This document shows, in pieces, positions 17,027 through 25,644 of a stretch of DNA of 64,000 bases. Each line of letters begins with the position of its first letter. Positions within the stretch are counted from its first letter, which is position 1. Below the pieces are notes generated by a model. That model ran no database searches. It was not told the DNA's origin and worked only from the letters and a program-made list of their open reading frames with translations. Made by a program: the position numbers and the translations under genes. This DNA is from Rugosimonospora acidiphila (GTDB lineage: Bacteria > Actinomycetota > Actinomycetes > Mycobacteriales > Micromonosporaceae), in assembly GCF_039543385.1 (NCBI RefSeq), contig NZ_BAABJQ010000001.1:1-64000 (forward strand). Reading direction: 5' to 3'.

Positions 17027-17896
17027 TCAACTCTCCAGCTGCGACGGGCGCTTGTCGTGCGGGTCGGTCTCCACCAGGGTCCCGTGCACTACCAGTCGCT
17101 GATAGTTGTCCCACTTCGGATTGCAGGTGGTGAGCGTGATGTCCGCCTGCTTGGCCGGAACGCCGGGCTCGTTCGGGGTCGGTGCGATGACCTCGACCGA
17201 GTGCGGGGTCACGATGTGGTTCTCGAAGATCTTGTAGACGTACCAGCTGGTCTGGGTCTCCATCACCACGTAGTCGCCCGGCTGCACCTGGTCGAGGTCC
17301 CAGAACATCCCGCGCTCCCGGTGCCCGGCCGCGGCGAAGTTGCCGACCTGGCCGGGCATCGCGGTGCCCGGGTAGTGGCCCGGCGCGCCCGAGAGGTCGT
17401 CGAGCGAGACGCCCTCGACCATCACCCAGTCCAGGTCGAGCTTGGGGATGTAGAGCCGGCCGATGGCCTCACCGTCTGCCGGCTCCGGCTCCGGGGCGGC
17501 AGCCGTGGGCACGGGTGCCGGCGCGGCACCGGCCGGCTTGCCCGGTCCGGACCAGGACTGGGACAGGTTCCGGTCCAGGTCGCGCTGATGATCCTTGATC
17601 TCCCCGACCCGACCGTAGAGCTGGTACCCGACGAAAAGCAGCACCACCAGGCCAAAGGTGATCAGCACTTCCCCGCCGGCCCGGGCGACCGCCCGCACCG
17701 TCCGGGCGATCCGGCCAGGCCCGGGGTCACCGAACTCCGCGGGGCCGGGCTGTGCGGGCAACGGCGGCCTGGGTATCACGCCCGAACCACCGAGCGGCGG
17801 GTCCTCCACCTCGGACATCGCCGTCATGGCGTCCATCGGGTCGATCTCGATGGTGGCATCGCTGTCCGGTACGCGATGTTTGGGCGTGTGCGCCAT
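17027..17896 (-). CDS. Class E sortase
   Basis: 289 residues from ATG at 17896. A cytoplasmic N-terminus with Pro-rich linker precedes a membrane anchor at about 85-108. The sortase beta-barrel follows, with the catalytic His in AAAGHRERGMFWDLD (near 193), the active-site Cys258 in ITLTTCNP, and the Arg in NYQRLVV. Class E sortases of high-GC actinobacteria anchor proteins with LAXTG-type signals to the wall. No obvious substrate gene is adjacent. The short gap to the DUF881 gene upstream (4 bases) suggests one operon. Confidence 0.92.
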   Translation of the reverse strand: MAHTPKHRVPDSDATIEIDPMDAMTAMSEVEDPPLGGSGVIPRPPLPAQPGPAEFGDPGPGRIARTVRAVARAGGEVLITFGLVVLLFVGYQLYGRVGEIKDHQRDLDRNLSQSWSGPGKPAGAAPAPVPTAAAPEPEPADGEAIGRLYIPKLDLDWVMVEGVSLDDLSGAPGHYPGTAMPGQVGNFAAAGHRERGMFWDLDQVQPGDYVVMETQTSWYVYKIFENHIVTPHSVEVIAPTPNEPGVPAKQADITLTTCNPKWDNYQRLVVHGTLVETDPHDKRPSQLES

Positions 17897-17900
17897 AGTT

Positions 17901-18707
17901 TCACCCTGTCACGTGGGCGAACCGCAAATCTGTCGAACCGTCATATGCGGGCATGATCACGTCGGGTCGCGTGCCGACGTTGTAGTCCAGGCCGAAGGCG
18001 GTCGCCGCCTCCTTGAAGATGCGTACGCCGCTGGACGCGTCCAGTGCCGTCTGCAGCCGGTTGGGGTCGCCGATCGCGGTGATGACGAACGGTGGCGAGT
18101 AGACCCGGCCGTTGAGCAGCAGGGTGTTGCCGACACAGCGGACCGCGCTGGTGGAGATGACCCGGACGTTCATGATGGTCATGGCCTCGGCGCCGCCCGA
18201 CCACAGGGCGTTCACCACCGCCTGCACGTCCTGCTGGTGCACCACGACGTCGTCCGGCTGGACGCCGCTCGGCAGCGTGCCGTCCGGGCGCTTCGGCGCG
18301 TCGTTGAGCTCGACGGTCACGGCCGGTCCGTGCACCTTTGTCAGCCCGGCGCCGGCCATTTCCGAGTCGCCGCGCGCCTGTAGGGCGTTGGTGTCCGCAT
18401 CGGAGCCGGCGACCGCCTTGGCCTTGTCGGCGTTGTCGGTGCGCAGGGTGGACTCCTGCTTGTCCAGCTGCTCGATCTGCCGGTTCCGGTCGGCGATCAG
18501 GCTGGACAGCTGGGGGGTCCGGTCGTCACGCAGGGCGGTACCGGCGGCCGTGTGCGCGCTCGTGGTGAGCAGGTATCCGGTGAGCAGGGCGACGACCGGC
18601 ACCAGCGCGGACCATGCGGTGGGCCGGCGACGGTACGGCAGCAGGGCCCGGCCACCCCTCCGGAGCGCCTTGCCCCAGGATGAGGTGCCCGATGTGTACT
18701 CCTCCAC
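17901..18707 (-). CDS. DUF881 family membrane protein
   Basis: 268 residues from GTG at 18707 with GGGAGG close upstream. One membrane segment (about 35-55) is followed by a coiled-coil stretch (about 70-110, heptad-like DRNRQIEQLDKQ) and the external DUF881 domain (GPAVTVELND, GAEAMTIMNVRV, GRVYSPPFVITAIGD). DUF881 proteins are widespread near division genes of Gram-positive bacteria and have a fold related to FtsL/DivIC partners or sugar-binding proteins. The role is unsettled. It is divergent from crgA. Confidence 0.88.
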   Translation of the reverse strand: MEEYTSGTSSWGKALRRGGRALLPYRRRPTAWSALVPVVALLTGYLLTTSAHTAAGTALRDDRTPQLSSLIADRNRQIEQLDKQESTLRTDNADKAKAVAGSDADTNALQARGDSEMAGAGLTKVHGPAVTVELNDAPKRPDGTLPSGVQPDDVVVHQQDVQAVVNALWSGGAEAMTIMNVRVISTSAVRCVGNTLLLNGRVYSPPFVITAIGDPNRLQTALDASSGVRIFKEAATAFGLDYNVGTRPDVIMPAYDGSTDLRFAHVTG

Positions 18708-18854
18708 GACCCTCCCTCAGCTCGCCCCTCACCTGTTAACGCATGGGTGCGCTGGCGACTACGCTTGCCTTGGACATTATTCTGGCCGTGCTCGGGTGTT
18801 CACATAGCGGGCAGACGCGGTAATGTTCAGCGACGTTCCCTCCAGGAGAGCCCA

Positions 18855-19118
18855 GTGCCCAAGTCCCGAGTTCGACAGAAAAAGGTCTACACGCCGCCGG
18901 CGGACATCGCACCTCGCGTGTCTGCGATCTCCAAGCGGCCTAGTCCGACCTGGCTGCCGGTCAGCGCGGTGGCCTTGATCTTCGTTGGCATCGCCTGGCT
19001 GGTGACCTTCTACCTGTCCACTGGTGTCTACCCCGTGCTGGCCTGGGGGTATTGGAACCTCGCGATCGGTTTCGGCGCGATGGTCGCGGCCCTGGCCCTG
19101 CTCGCCCGCTGGCGTTGA
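18855..19118 (+). CDS. crgA: Cell division protein CrgA
   Basis: 87 residues from GTG at 18855 with AGGAG upstream (18844-18848). A basic, phosphorylatable N-terminus (MPKSRVRQKKVYTPP) is followed by two membrane segments (about 33-52 and 62-82) with the family pair PTWLPV and GYWNLAIGFG between and after them. CrgA interacts with FtsZ, FtsQ, FtsI and PBPs at the septum and tempers division in streptomycetes. Its place next to the kinase cluster is conserved in actinobacteria. Confidence 0.95.
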   Translation: MPKSRVRQKKVYTPPADIAPRVSAISKRPSPTWLPVSAVALIFVGIAWLVTFYLSTGVYPVLAWGYWNLAIGFGAMVAALALLARWR

Positions 19119-19361
19119 CCCGACCGACCGGTGCGCGTGTCCGGCCGTGATTCGGCCGGGGGCGCGCACGGTCGGGTACGGGCTTTTTGAGACGCGGTCG
19201 GTCCGGGCGTAGGGTTTCCGGGCCGCCGCTGTCTGAGCTGGCCGCCGTTGCGGTCCCGGCACGGTGCTCGTGTCGAAGTGTTCATGGCGAAATGGTCGCA
19301 GCGGAATGGTCGTGACTGGTCGCGTCCGAATGGCTCGGCGGTACAACTGTGAGGTTTTCCC

Positions 19362-19392
19362 CAGGCTTATCCACAGGCTGTGGGTAAGCCTG
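19362..19392. promoter_or_regulatory. Palindrome of two opposed DnaA-box-like sequences
   Basis: A 31-bp near-perfect inverted repeat in the 404-bp gap between crgA and the EtfD-like gene. The left half holds TTATCCACA (19367-19375), identical to the E. coli DnaA-box consensus. The right half holds TTACCCACA on the minus strand (19379-19387). Fourteen of 15 arm positions pair by Watson-Crick rules and the remaining pair is T-G. It could bind DnaA or simply terminate or attenuate transcription. I see no other gene or signal in this gap. Confidence 0.6.
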
Positions 19393-19522
19393 CGCACACC
19401 GACCGCGCTTGGATCGACCGTGTACGCACTGACTGCGGCGGATCTCACGTTACCAGGCGGTAACTAACCGACTAGGCTGCGGCACCAGTGAGAGAACCGA
19501 GCGTCTGAGGGAGCCGTAACGG

Positions 19523-21706
19523 ATGGGACCGGTCCAGATTGTGGCGGCCACGCTCGCCATCGTCGTCACCGTCGGCGCCATCGCACTGGTGGTCCGCGCC
19601 GTGCGCGGCATTCTTCGGGTCGTGCGGCTCGGCCAGCCCGACCCCGAGCGGTTCGACCGCAAGGGGGCCCGGCTCGCCACCACCGTGAAGGAGACGCTCG
19701 GCCACACCCGGATGCTGCGCTGGACGGTGGTCGGCGTCTCGCACTGGTTCGTGATGGTGGGCTTCGGTGCCCTGCTGTTCACCCTGATCGAGGCGTACGG
19801 GGAGACGTTCAGTCCGGCGTTCGAGATTCCGGTGCTCGGATACTGGGCCGCGTACGGCCTGATCATGGAGTTGATCGCGGCGCTGACCGGCGTCGGCATC
19901 GCCACCCTGATCGTGATCCGGCTGCTGCACCTGCCCACCCGCAGCTCCCGCTCCCGGTTCGCCGGCTCGACGTTCTGGCAGGCCTACTACGTCGAGTACA
20001 CGATCGTCGGGATCGTGGTGTGCATCTTCCTGATCCGCGGCTTCAAGGCGGCCCGCGGGCAGCTGCCCTACCCGGTCTGGGCCGCGCCGATCTCGCACGG
20101 CCTCGGCGACATCCTGCCGGCCAGCGCGAACGCCATCACGATCACCGCTATCGCGAAGATCATAATCAGCATGGGCTGGTTTGTGGTGATCGCCTTCAAC
20201 CTGAACATGGGCATCGCCTGGCACCGGTTCGCCGCCTTCTTCAACATCTTCTTCAAGCGCACGGCGTCCGCCGCGCCGGCGCTCGGCGGCCTGCGGCCGA
20301 TGATGAGCAAGGGCAAGCCGCTGGACTTTGAGGAGGCGGACCCCGACCGCGACCAGTTCGGCGTGGCCGCCGTGGAGCAGTTCACCTGGAAGGGCCTGCT
20401 CGACTTCACCACCTGCACCGAGTGCGGCCGGTGCCAGTCGCAGTGCCCGGCCTGGAACACCGGCAAGCCGCTGTCGCCGAAGCTGCTGGTGCTCTCCCTG
20501 CGCGATCACGCCTACGCCAAGGCGCCGTACCTGCTGGCCGGCGGGGCCGACGCGGCCGGCGAGGGTGAGCCGGCCGGTTCGCCGGACGGCGGGGCCGGCG
20601 TCGATCACTCCAAGCTCAACGTCCTGGCGCTGGCCGAGGCCCAGCGACCGCTGATCGGTGGCCCGGACGAGCAGGGCATCGTCGACCCCGACGTGCTGTG
20701 GTCCTGCACCACCTGCGGCGCCTGTGTGGAGCAGTGCCCGGTGGACATCGAGCACGTGGACCACATCGTGGACATGCGGCGCTACCAGGTGCTGATCGAA
20801 TCCAACTTCCCCAGCGAGGCCGGCGTCATGCTGCGCAACCTGGAGTCCAAGGGCAACCCGTGGGGCGCACCGCCGGCCACCCGGGAGGACTGGACCAAGG
20901 GCCTGGACTTCGAGATCCCGAGGGTGGGGGACGGCACCGACTTCGAGTACCTGTTCTGGGTCGGCTGCGCAGGCGCCTTCGAGGACCGGGCCAAGAAGAC
21001 CACCCGGGCGGTGGCGACCCTGCTGCACGAGGCCGGAGTCCCCTTCGCCATCCTCGGCAACGGCGAGACCTGCACGGGCGACCCGGCCCGGCGCATCGGC
21101 AACGAGTTCCTGTTCCAGATGCTGGCCGCGCAGAACGTGGAGACGCTGAACGAGGCCGGGGTCACCAAGATCGTCGCTAGCTGCCCGCACTGCTTCAACA
21201 CCCTGGCCAACGAGTACGGCCAGCTCGGCGGCCAGTACCAGGTCATCCACCACACCCAGTTGCTCGCCGACCTGGTCGGCAGCGGAAAGCTCACCCCCGT
21301 ACAGCCGCTGGACGGCGGGCTGACCTACCACGACCCGTGCTACCTCGGCCGGCACAACCGGGTGTTCACCCCGCCGCGGGAGGTGCTGGGCGCCGCCGCC
21401 AGCGGGGGCATCACCGAGATGCCCCGCAACTCCGAACGCTCGTTCTGCTGCGGCGCCGGCGGCGCCAGGATGTGGATGGAGGAGCGGATCGGCAAGCGGA
21501 TCAACATCGACCGCGTCGAGGAGGCGGTGTCCACCGGCGCGAAGACGGTGGCGGTCGGCTGCCCGTTCTGCATGACCATGCTCTCGGACGGGGTGAACGC
21601 GGTCGCCGCGGGCCAGGCCGAGGTGGTGGACGTGGCGACGGTACTGCTGCGTTCGGTCAAGCCGGAGCCCACGTCCAGGCCCGAGCCGGAGCCCGCCGCC
21701 GGCTGA
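19523..21706 (+). CDS. etfD: Membrane (Fe-S) oxidoreductase, EtfD-like
   Basis: 727 residues from ATG at 19523. The N-terminal third has about five membrane helices with conserved His residues (GHTRMLRWTVVGVSHW), resembling the cytochrome b-like part of heterodisulfide reductases. Two CxxCxxC ferredoxin motifs follow (from Cys298 and Cys395), then two CCG domains (GNGETCTGDPARR, CPHCFN, HDPCYLGRHN, CCGAGGARMW, GCPFCMTM). The mycobacterial counterpart passes electrons from the electron transfer flavoprotein of beta-oxidation to menaquinone. A FadE5-like dehydrogenase at 58848 is a plausible upstream electron source. A 167-bp piece of this gene is duplicated at the window start. Confidence 0.9.
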   Translation: MGPVQIVAATLAIVVTVGAIALVVRAVRGILRVVRLGQPDPERFDRKGARLATTVKETLGHTRMLRWTVVGVSHWFVMVGFGALLFTLIEAYGETFSPAFEIPVLGYWAAYGLIMELIAALTGVGIATLIVIRLLHLPTRSSRSRFAGSTFWQAYYVEYTIVGIVVCIFLIRGFKAARGQLPYPVWAAPISHGLGDILPASANAITITAIAKIIISMGWFVVIAFNLNMGIAWHRFAAFFNIFFKRTASAAPALGGLRPMMSKGKPLDFEEADPDRDQFGVAAVEQFTWKGLLDFTTCTECGRCQSQCPAWNTGKPLSPKLLVLSLRDHAYAKAPYLLAGGADAAGEGEPAGSPDGGAGVDHSKLNVLALAEAQRPLIGGPDEQGIVDPDVLWSCTTCGACVEQCPVDIEHVDHIVDMRRYQVLIESNFPSEAGVMLRNLESKGNPWGAPPATREDWTKGLDFEIPRVGDGTDFEYLFWVGCAGAFEDRAKKTTRAVATLLHEAGVPFAILGNGETCTGDPARRIGNEFLFQMLAAQNVETLNEAGVTKIVASCPHCFNTLANEYGQLGGQYQVIHHTQLLADLVGSGKLTPVQPLDGGLTYHDPCYLGRHNRVFTPPREVLGAAASGGITEMPRNSERSFCCGAGGARMWMEERIGKRINIDRVEEAVSTGAKTVAVGCPFCMTMLSDGVNAVAAGQAEVVDVATVLLRSVKPEPTSRPEPEPAAG

Positions 21707-21795
21707 TCGCCGGAGTTTTCGGGGGCGTTCACCGGTGCGCCGCTGCCGGGCAACGCCCGCCCTCGGTCATCCGGCACAATGGATGCCGAGGTGAA

Positions 21796-23103
21796 TTGAC
21801 CATTTCCGCGTTATTGACAGTGCTCCCCCTCCTGGCATTTGTGCTGCTCACCGCCGCGAACGCGTTCTTCGTCGCGGCAGAGTTCTCGCTGGTCACGGTC
21901 GACCGGGGCGCGATCGAGCTGGGCGCCCAGGCCGGCGACCGGGCCGCCCGGACGGTCCAGGACGCGCTGCGCGAGCTGTCCTTCCAACTGTCCGGCGCGC
22001 AGCTGGGCATCACGCTGGCCGCACTGCTGACCGGGTACCTCGCCGAGCCCGCGCTGTCCCGGCTGCTGCGGCCGCTGTTCGGCGATCACCACACGCTCAC
22101 CTACTTCGTGGCGCTGGCCATCGCCACGCTGTTCTCGATGCTGTTCGGGGAGCTGGTACCCAAGAACGCGGCGTTGGCCCGGCCCACCCCGCTGGCCCGC
22201 GCCACCGCCGGGCCTCAGGTGACCTTCTCCCGGATCCTGCGCTGGTTCATCGGGGCGCTGAACGGAGCGGCCAACTTCATCGTCCGACGGTTCGGGGTGC
22301 AGCCCCAGCAGGAGCTGGCCACCGCCCGTTCGCCCGAGGAACTGGGCCTGCTCGCGGCCATCTCCGCCCGGGCCGGCGCGCTGCCCGAGGACACCGCCCT
22401 GCTGCTGCAGCGCACCATCCGGTTCGGCGAGAAGCGCGCCGCCGAGGCGATGACGCCCCGGGTCGACGTGATCTCGCTGCCAGCCGCCACCAGCATCGCG
22501 GATCTGCTCACCACCGCCCGGGACACCGGGCACAGCCGGTTCCCGGTGTACGAGTCGACGGTCGACTTGATCACCGGGGTGGTAACCGTGATCGACGCTC
22601 TCGCCGTACCGCCCGCCAGCCGGCTCACCACGTCCGTGGCGGCCATCGCCCGCGAGCCGGTCTACGTGCCGGAGAGCCTGGACCTGGACGGGGTTTTGGA
22701 GATCCTGCAGGCCGCCAACGCCGACCTGGCCATCGTGGTCGACGAGTACGGCGGCACCGACGGCGTGGTCACCGTGGAGGACCTGGCCGAGGAGCTGGTC
22801 GGCGAGATCGCCGACGAGTACGACGTCACCCCGGCGGCCTTCGAGATCACCGCTCCGACCGGCGACCGCAGCGTGCTGGTCGAGGGCGTGCTGCGCGAGG
22901 ACGAGCTGGCCGAGGCGACCGGCTTCCGGCTGCCCGAGGGGCCGTACGAGACGCTGGCCGGGTTCATCATGGCCCGGCTCGGGCACATCCCGACCGACGG
23001 CGAGACGTTCACCGAGCAGGGGTACGAGTTCACCGTCGTCGAGGTCGACCGGCACCGGATCGAGCAGGTCCGGGTCACCCGGCCGGAGCCGACCGATGAC
23101 TAG
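21796..23103 (+). CDS. CNNM/HlyC-CorC family membrane protein (DUF21-CBS-CorC)
   Basis: 435 residues from TTG at 21796; the start is uncertain because GAGGTGA lies only a few bases ahead, and TTG 21811 or GTG 21817 are possible. The DUF21 membrane domain has about four helices (from FVLLTAANAFFVAAEFSLV to FGELVPKNAAL). A CBS pair follows at about 215-335 (MTPRVDVISLPA, DEYGGTDGVVTVEDLAEELVGEI), and the C-terminal CorC/HlyC domain at about 350-430. The family is linked to magnesium or cobalt efflux; the old hemolysin label is not supported by mechanism. It overlaps the next paralogue by 8 bases. Confidence 0.9.
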   Translation: MTISALLTVLPLLAFVLLTAANAFFVAAEFSLVTVDRGAIELGAQAGDRAARTVQDALRELSFQLSGAQLGITLAALLTGYLAEPALSRLLRPLFGDHHTLTYFVALAIATLFSMLFGELVPKNAALARPTPLARATAGPQVTFSRILRWFIGALNGAANFIVRRFGVQPQQELATARSPEELGLLAAISARAGALPEDTALLLQRTIRFGEKRAAEAMTPRVDVISLPAATSIADLLTTARDTGHSRFPVYESTVDLITGVVTVIDALAVPPASRLTTSVAAIAREPVYVPESLDLDGVLEILQAANADLAIVVDEYGGTDGVVTVEDLAEELVGEIADEYDVTPAAFEITAPTGDRSVLVEGVLREDELAEATGFRLPEGPYETLAGFIMARLGHIPTDGETFTEQGYEFTVVEVDRHRIEQVRVTRPEPTDD

Positions 23104-24142
23104 CTTCATCATCATCATCCTGTTGCTGGGCAACGCGTACTTCGTGGCGGCCGAGTTCTCGCTGATCGCGTCCAGGCGTACCGTCATCGAGCCGCTGGCC
23201 GCGACGTCGCAGATGGCGCGGTCGGCGCTGCGCGCCATGGAGCAGATACCGGTGATGATCGCCGGATCGCAGCTCGGCGTGACGGTCTGCTCGCTGGGCC
23301 TGGGCGCGATCGCCGAACCCGCCCTGTCCGGCCTGGTCGGCCGGGGCCTGACCGCGACGCACCTGCCCACCGTGGCGGCGCACCCGCTCGGCTTCGTCCT
23401 CGGCCTGATCGCGGTGGTGTTCCTGCACACCGTGCTGGGCGAGATGGTGCCGAAGAACCTGACCCTGGTGGGCCCGGAGCGGGCGGTGCTCTGGCTCGGG
23501 CCGCCGATGCTGTGGTTCTGCGTCGCCACCCGGCCGTTGCTGGTCGCGATGAGGTGGGCGGCCCGCATGGTGCTCAAGATCTGGCGGGTCGAGGCGACCG
23601 ACGCCGTGAAGACCGTGTACACCGCCGAGGAGTTGGCCGGGCTGGTCGCCGAGTCGAGGACGGAAGGACTGCTCGACCCGGAGGAGGAGCGGCGGATCAC
23701 CGGCGCGCTGGCGCTGCACCGCCGTACCGCCCGGGACGCGCTGCGGCCGTGGGGCACCGTCACCACCGTCGCCGAGGACGTGTCGCCGGCCTCGCTGGAG
23801 GTGCTGGCCACCCGTACCGGGCTGTCCCGGTTCCCGGTGGTGGATCGGGAGACCCGGCGGGTACGGGGCTTCGTACATGTCAAGGACGTGCTCGGCGTCG
23901 TCGGTCAGGCGCGCCGGGCACCCATCGCGCAGACGCTGATCCGGCCGCTGCCCGCGCTGCCACCCGACCGTTCGCTCGCCGAGGCACTGCTGGCCATGCG
24001 CCGCGAGCGGCGGCACATCGTGCTCATCACCGACGGGCGTACGCCGCTGGGGCTGCTCACCCTCGACGATGTCCTGCGCGCGGTGGTGGGCGCCGCGGAT
24101 GGCGGTTCCAACAATCCGGCGGTACGCAGCGTAGCCAACTAA
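23096..24142 (+). CDS. Second CNNM-family membrane protein (DUF21-CBS), no CorC domain
   Basis: 348 residues from ATG at 23096, overlapping the previous gene. It has the same DUF21 membrane domain (LLGNAYFVAAEFSLIASRR, GEMVPKNL) and a CBS pair (DALRPWGTVTTVAEDVSP, HIVLITDGRTPLGLLTLDDVLRAVVG), but ends without the C-terminal CorC domain of its neighbour. Pairs of one long and one short CNNM protein are common in actinobacteria and may form a heteromer. Transport of divalent metal ions is the likely role by family. Confidence 0.9.
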   Translation: MTSFIIIILLLGNAYFVAAEFSLIASRRTVIEPLAATSQMARSALRAMEQIPVMIAGSQLGVTVCSLGLGAIAEPALSGLVGRGLTATHLPTVAAHPLGFVLGLIAVVFLHTVLGEMVPKNLTLVGPERAVLWLGPPMLWFCVATRPLLVAMRWAARMVLKIWRVEATDAVKTVYTAEELAGLVAESRTEGLLDPEEERRITGALALHRRTARDALRPWGTVTTVAEDVSPASLEVLATRTGLSRFPVVDRETRRVRGFVHVKDVLGVVGQARRAPIAQTLIRPLPALPPDRSLAEALLAMRRERRHIVLITDGRTPLGLLTLDDVLRAVVGAADGGSNNPAVRSVAN

Positions 24143-24250
24143 ACGCGCATCGAATTACCTTTGGACCCGACTTGATTGCCCATCCGGACCTTCCCTAACC
24201 TATGTGATCGTCCCGCTCCGTCCCCCCGGGAGCGAAGGAGTTCACTCTTC

Positions 24251-25249
24251 GTGAGAAATCACCTCACTGTCCACCTGCCCTCGCGGCGTGTCGCCGTTGT
24301 CGTGGTAGCCGCGGTGTTCGCGCTCATCGCGGCACTGCTACCCGGCACGCAGGCACACGCCACCCCATCGATCTCCGACATCGAAGCGCAGATCGACCAG
24401 AAGTGGAACCAGCTCGAGCCGCTCGTCGAGCAGTACGACAAGGTGCACGAGCAGCTTCAACAGAACCTGAGCAAGCAGAGCACGCTGAACAAGGAGCTGG
24501 CGCCGCTGCAGACCAAGGTCTCGCTGGCACAGACCCGGGTCGGCGCGATGTCCGCTGAGCTGTACATGAACGGCCCCGGCTCCAACCTCAACGCCCTGCT
24601 GGAAAGCGGCGACCCGACCACTCTGGTCGACGAGATGATGAGCCTCAACCAGGTGGCCAAGGCCCAGCAGAAGACCGTCGACGCGGTGCAGCAGCAGGTC
24701 GCCAAGTACACCGCCCAGAAGAAGTCCCTGGACAGCCTGGTCGCCCAGCAGAAGAAGCAGGACGCGAGCCTGGCCACCCAGAAGACCACGATCAACGCGC
24801 AGATCAGCCAGCTGCAGAAGCTGCGTACCCAGGCGTACGGCTCGGCCGGTACCACCGGCGGCAACCTCAAGCCGGTCCCCTGCCCGTACACCTACACCAG
24901 CGGCTCGGGCGCGACGGCCGCGAAGAAGGCCTGCTCGCTCATCAGTCACCCGTACGGCTGGGGCGACGCGGGGCCGACCTACTACGACTGCTCGGGCCTG
25001 ACCATGGTCGCCTGGGAGGCCGCCGGCGTGTCCCTGCCGCACAACGCGGCGGAACAGTACGCGGCCACGAGGCGGGTCAGCTCCAGCCAACTGCAGATCG
25101 GCGACCTGGTGTTCTACGGCTCCGACCTGCACCACGTCGCGCTGTACATCGGCAACGGCTGGGTGGTGCACGCGCCGAGGGAGGGCGAGGACGTCATGGA
25201 GACGAAGATGACGGTCATCGGCACTCCATACGCCTACGGCCGACCCTGA
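24251..25249 (+). CDS. Secreted NlpC/P60 endopeptidase, first of a tandem pair
   Basis: 332 residues from GTG at 24251, with GAAGGAG 10 bases upstream. A signal peptide (about 1-38, ending AHA) is followed by a long coiled coil (about 40-205, many Gln and Lys) and an NlpC/P60 domain at about 225-332 with the catalytic Cys in YDCSGLT, His in LHHVALYIGNG and a downstream polar residue in VVHAPREGE. RipA-like enzymes cleave the D-Glu to mDAP bond of the wall peptide during daughter cell separation. It is paralogous to the next gene but has no visible riboswitch ahead. Confidence 0.93.
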   Translation: MRNHLTVHLPSRRVAVVVVAAVFALIAALLPGTQAHATPSISDIEAQIDQKWNQLEPLVEQYDKVHEQLQQNLSKQSTLNKELAPLQTKVSLAQTRVGAMSAELYMNGPGSNLNALLESGDPTTLVDEMMSLNQVAKAQQKTVDAVQQQVAKYTAQKKSLDSLVAQQKKQDASLATQKTTINAQISQLQKLRTQAYGSAGTTGGNLKPVPCPYTYTSGSGATAAKKACSLISHPYGWGDAGPTYYDCSGLTMVAWEAAGVSLPHNAAEQYAATRRVSSSQLQIGDLVFYGSDLHHVALYIGNGWVVHAPREGEDVMETKMTVIGTPYAYGRP

Positions 25250-25272
25250 TCCTCCCGGTTCCTCCGGAGTTT

Positions 25273-25309
25273 GAAACCGGCGGTGTCCACTATGGACACC
25301 GCCGGTTTC
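25273..25309 (+). terminator. Strong intrinsic terminator
   Basis: A perfect 16-bp stem (25273-25288 with 25294-25309) and a 5-base loop (ACTAT), 23 bases after the stop of the first NlpC/P60 gene. It isolates that gene from the riboswitch-controlled paralogue downstream. Confidence 0.88.
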
Positions 25310-25494
25310 GATTTCCGCAAACGTTCTAACGAGTTTTCTACTCGTCGGATATGGTCGTTACCGCGCGTCGACAAAGTAAATTCGGCGCGTAGTAATGCTC
25401 GTGTTTGCTTGCGCGGCACGGTGTCGTGTCCCTACCGTTATGAGTCGCCGCTCGGAAGTCGGTCGCCCGTGAGGGGAGACCCCGGACGGCACCG

Positions 25495-25612
25495 CCGAAT
25501 CGACAATACGAACCGGGGACCCACCAGCACCATGGGGTGAATCCGCGCAGCGCGCGGTAGGGCGCTTCCCAGCCCGAATCCGTCAGCTAACCCGGTAGGC
25601 GGTGAAGGCCAA
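25495..25612 (+). ncRNA. c-di-AMP riboswitch (ydaO/yuaA leader)
   Basis: The leader of the second NlpC/P60 gene carries the conserved blocks of the ydaO class as I remember them for actinobacteria: GAACCGGGGACCCACC followed by GGGGTGAATCC (about 25510-25543), a variable GC hairpin, then CGAATCCGTCAGCTAACC and GGTAGGCGG (about 25575-25602). In streptomycetes this element senses cyclic di-AMP and turns down wall hydrolase genes such as rpfA and NlpC/P60 genes. A short hairpin (GAAGGC-CAAAT-GCCTTC, 25604-25620) follows before the ribosome site and may be part of the switch. Boundaries are approximate. Confidence 0.85.
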
Positions 25613-25644
25613 ATGCCTTCGCAGGGAAGAAAGGGTCGTCCACC

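Noticed and set aside
19119..19522. Chromosome replication origin in the crgA-etfD gap
   Set aside because: Only one pair of DnaA-like boxes; a real oriC has many boxes between dnaA and dnaN, which are absent.
19472..21355. Minus-strand 627-residue open frame opposite the EtfD-like gene
   Set aside because: Antisense shadow; the plus strand encodes clear Fe-S motifs over the same bases.
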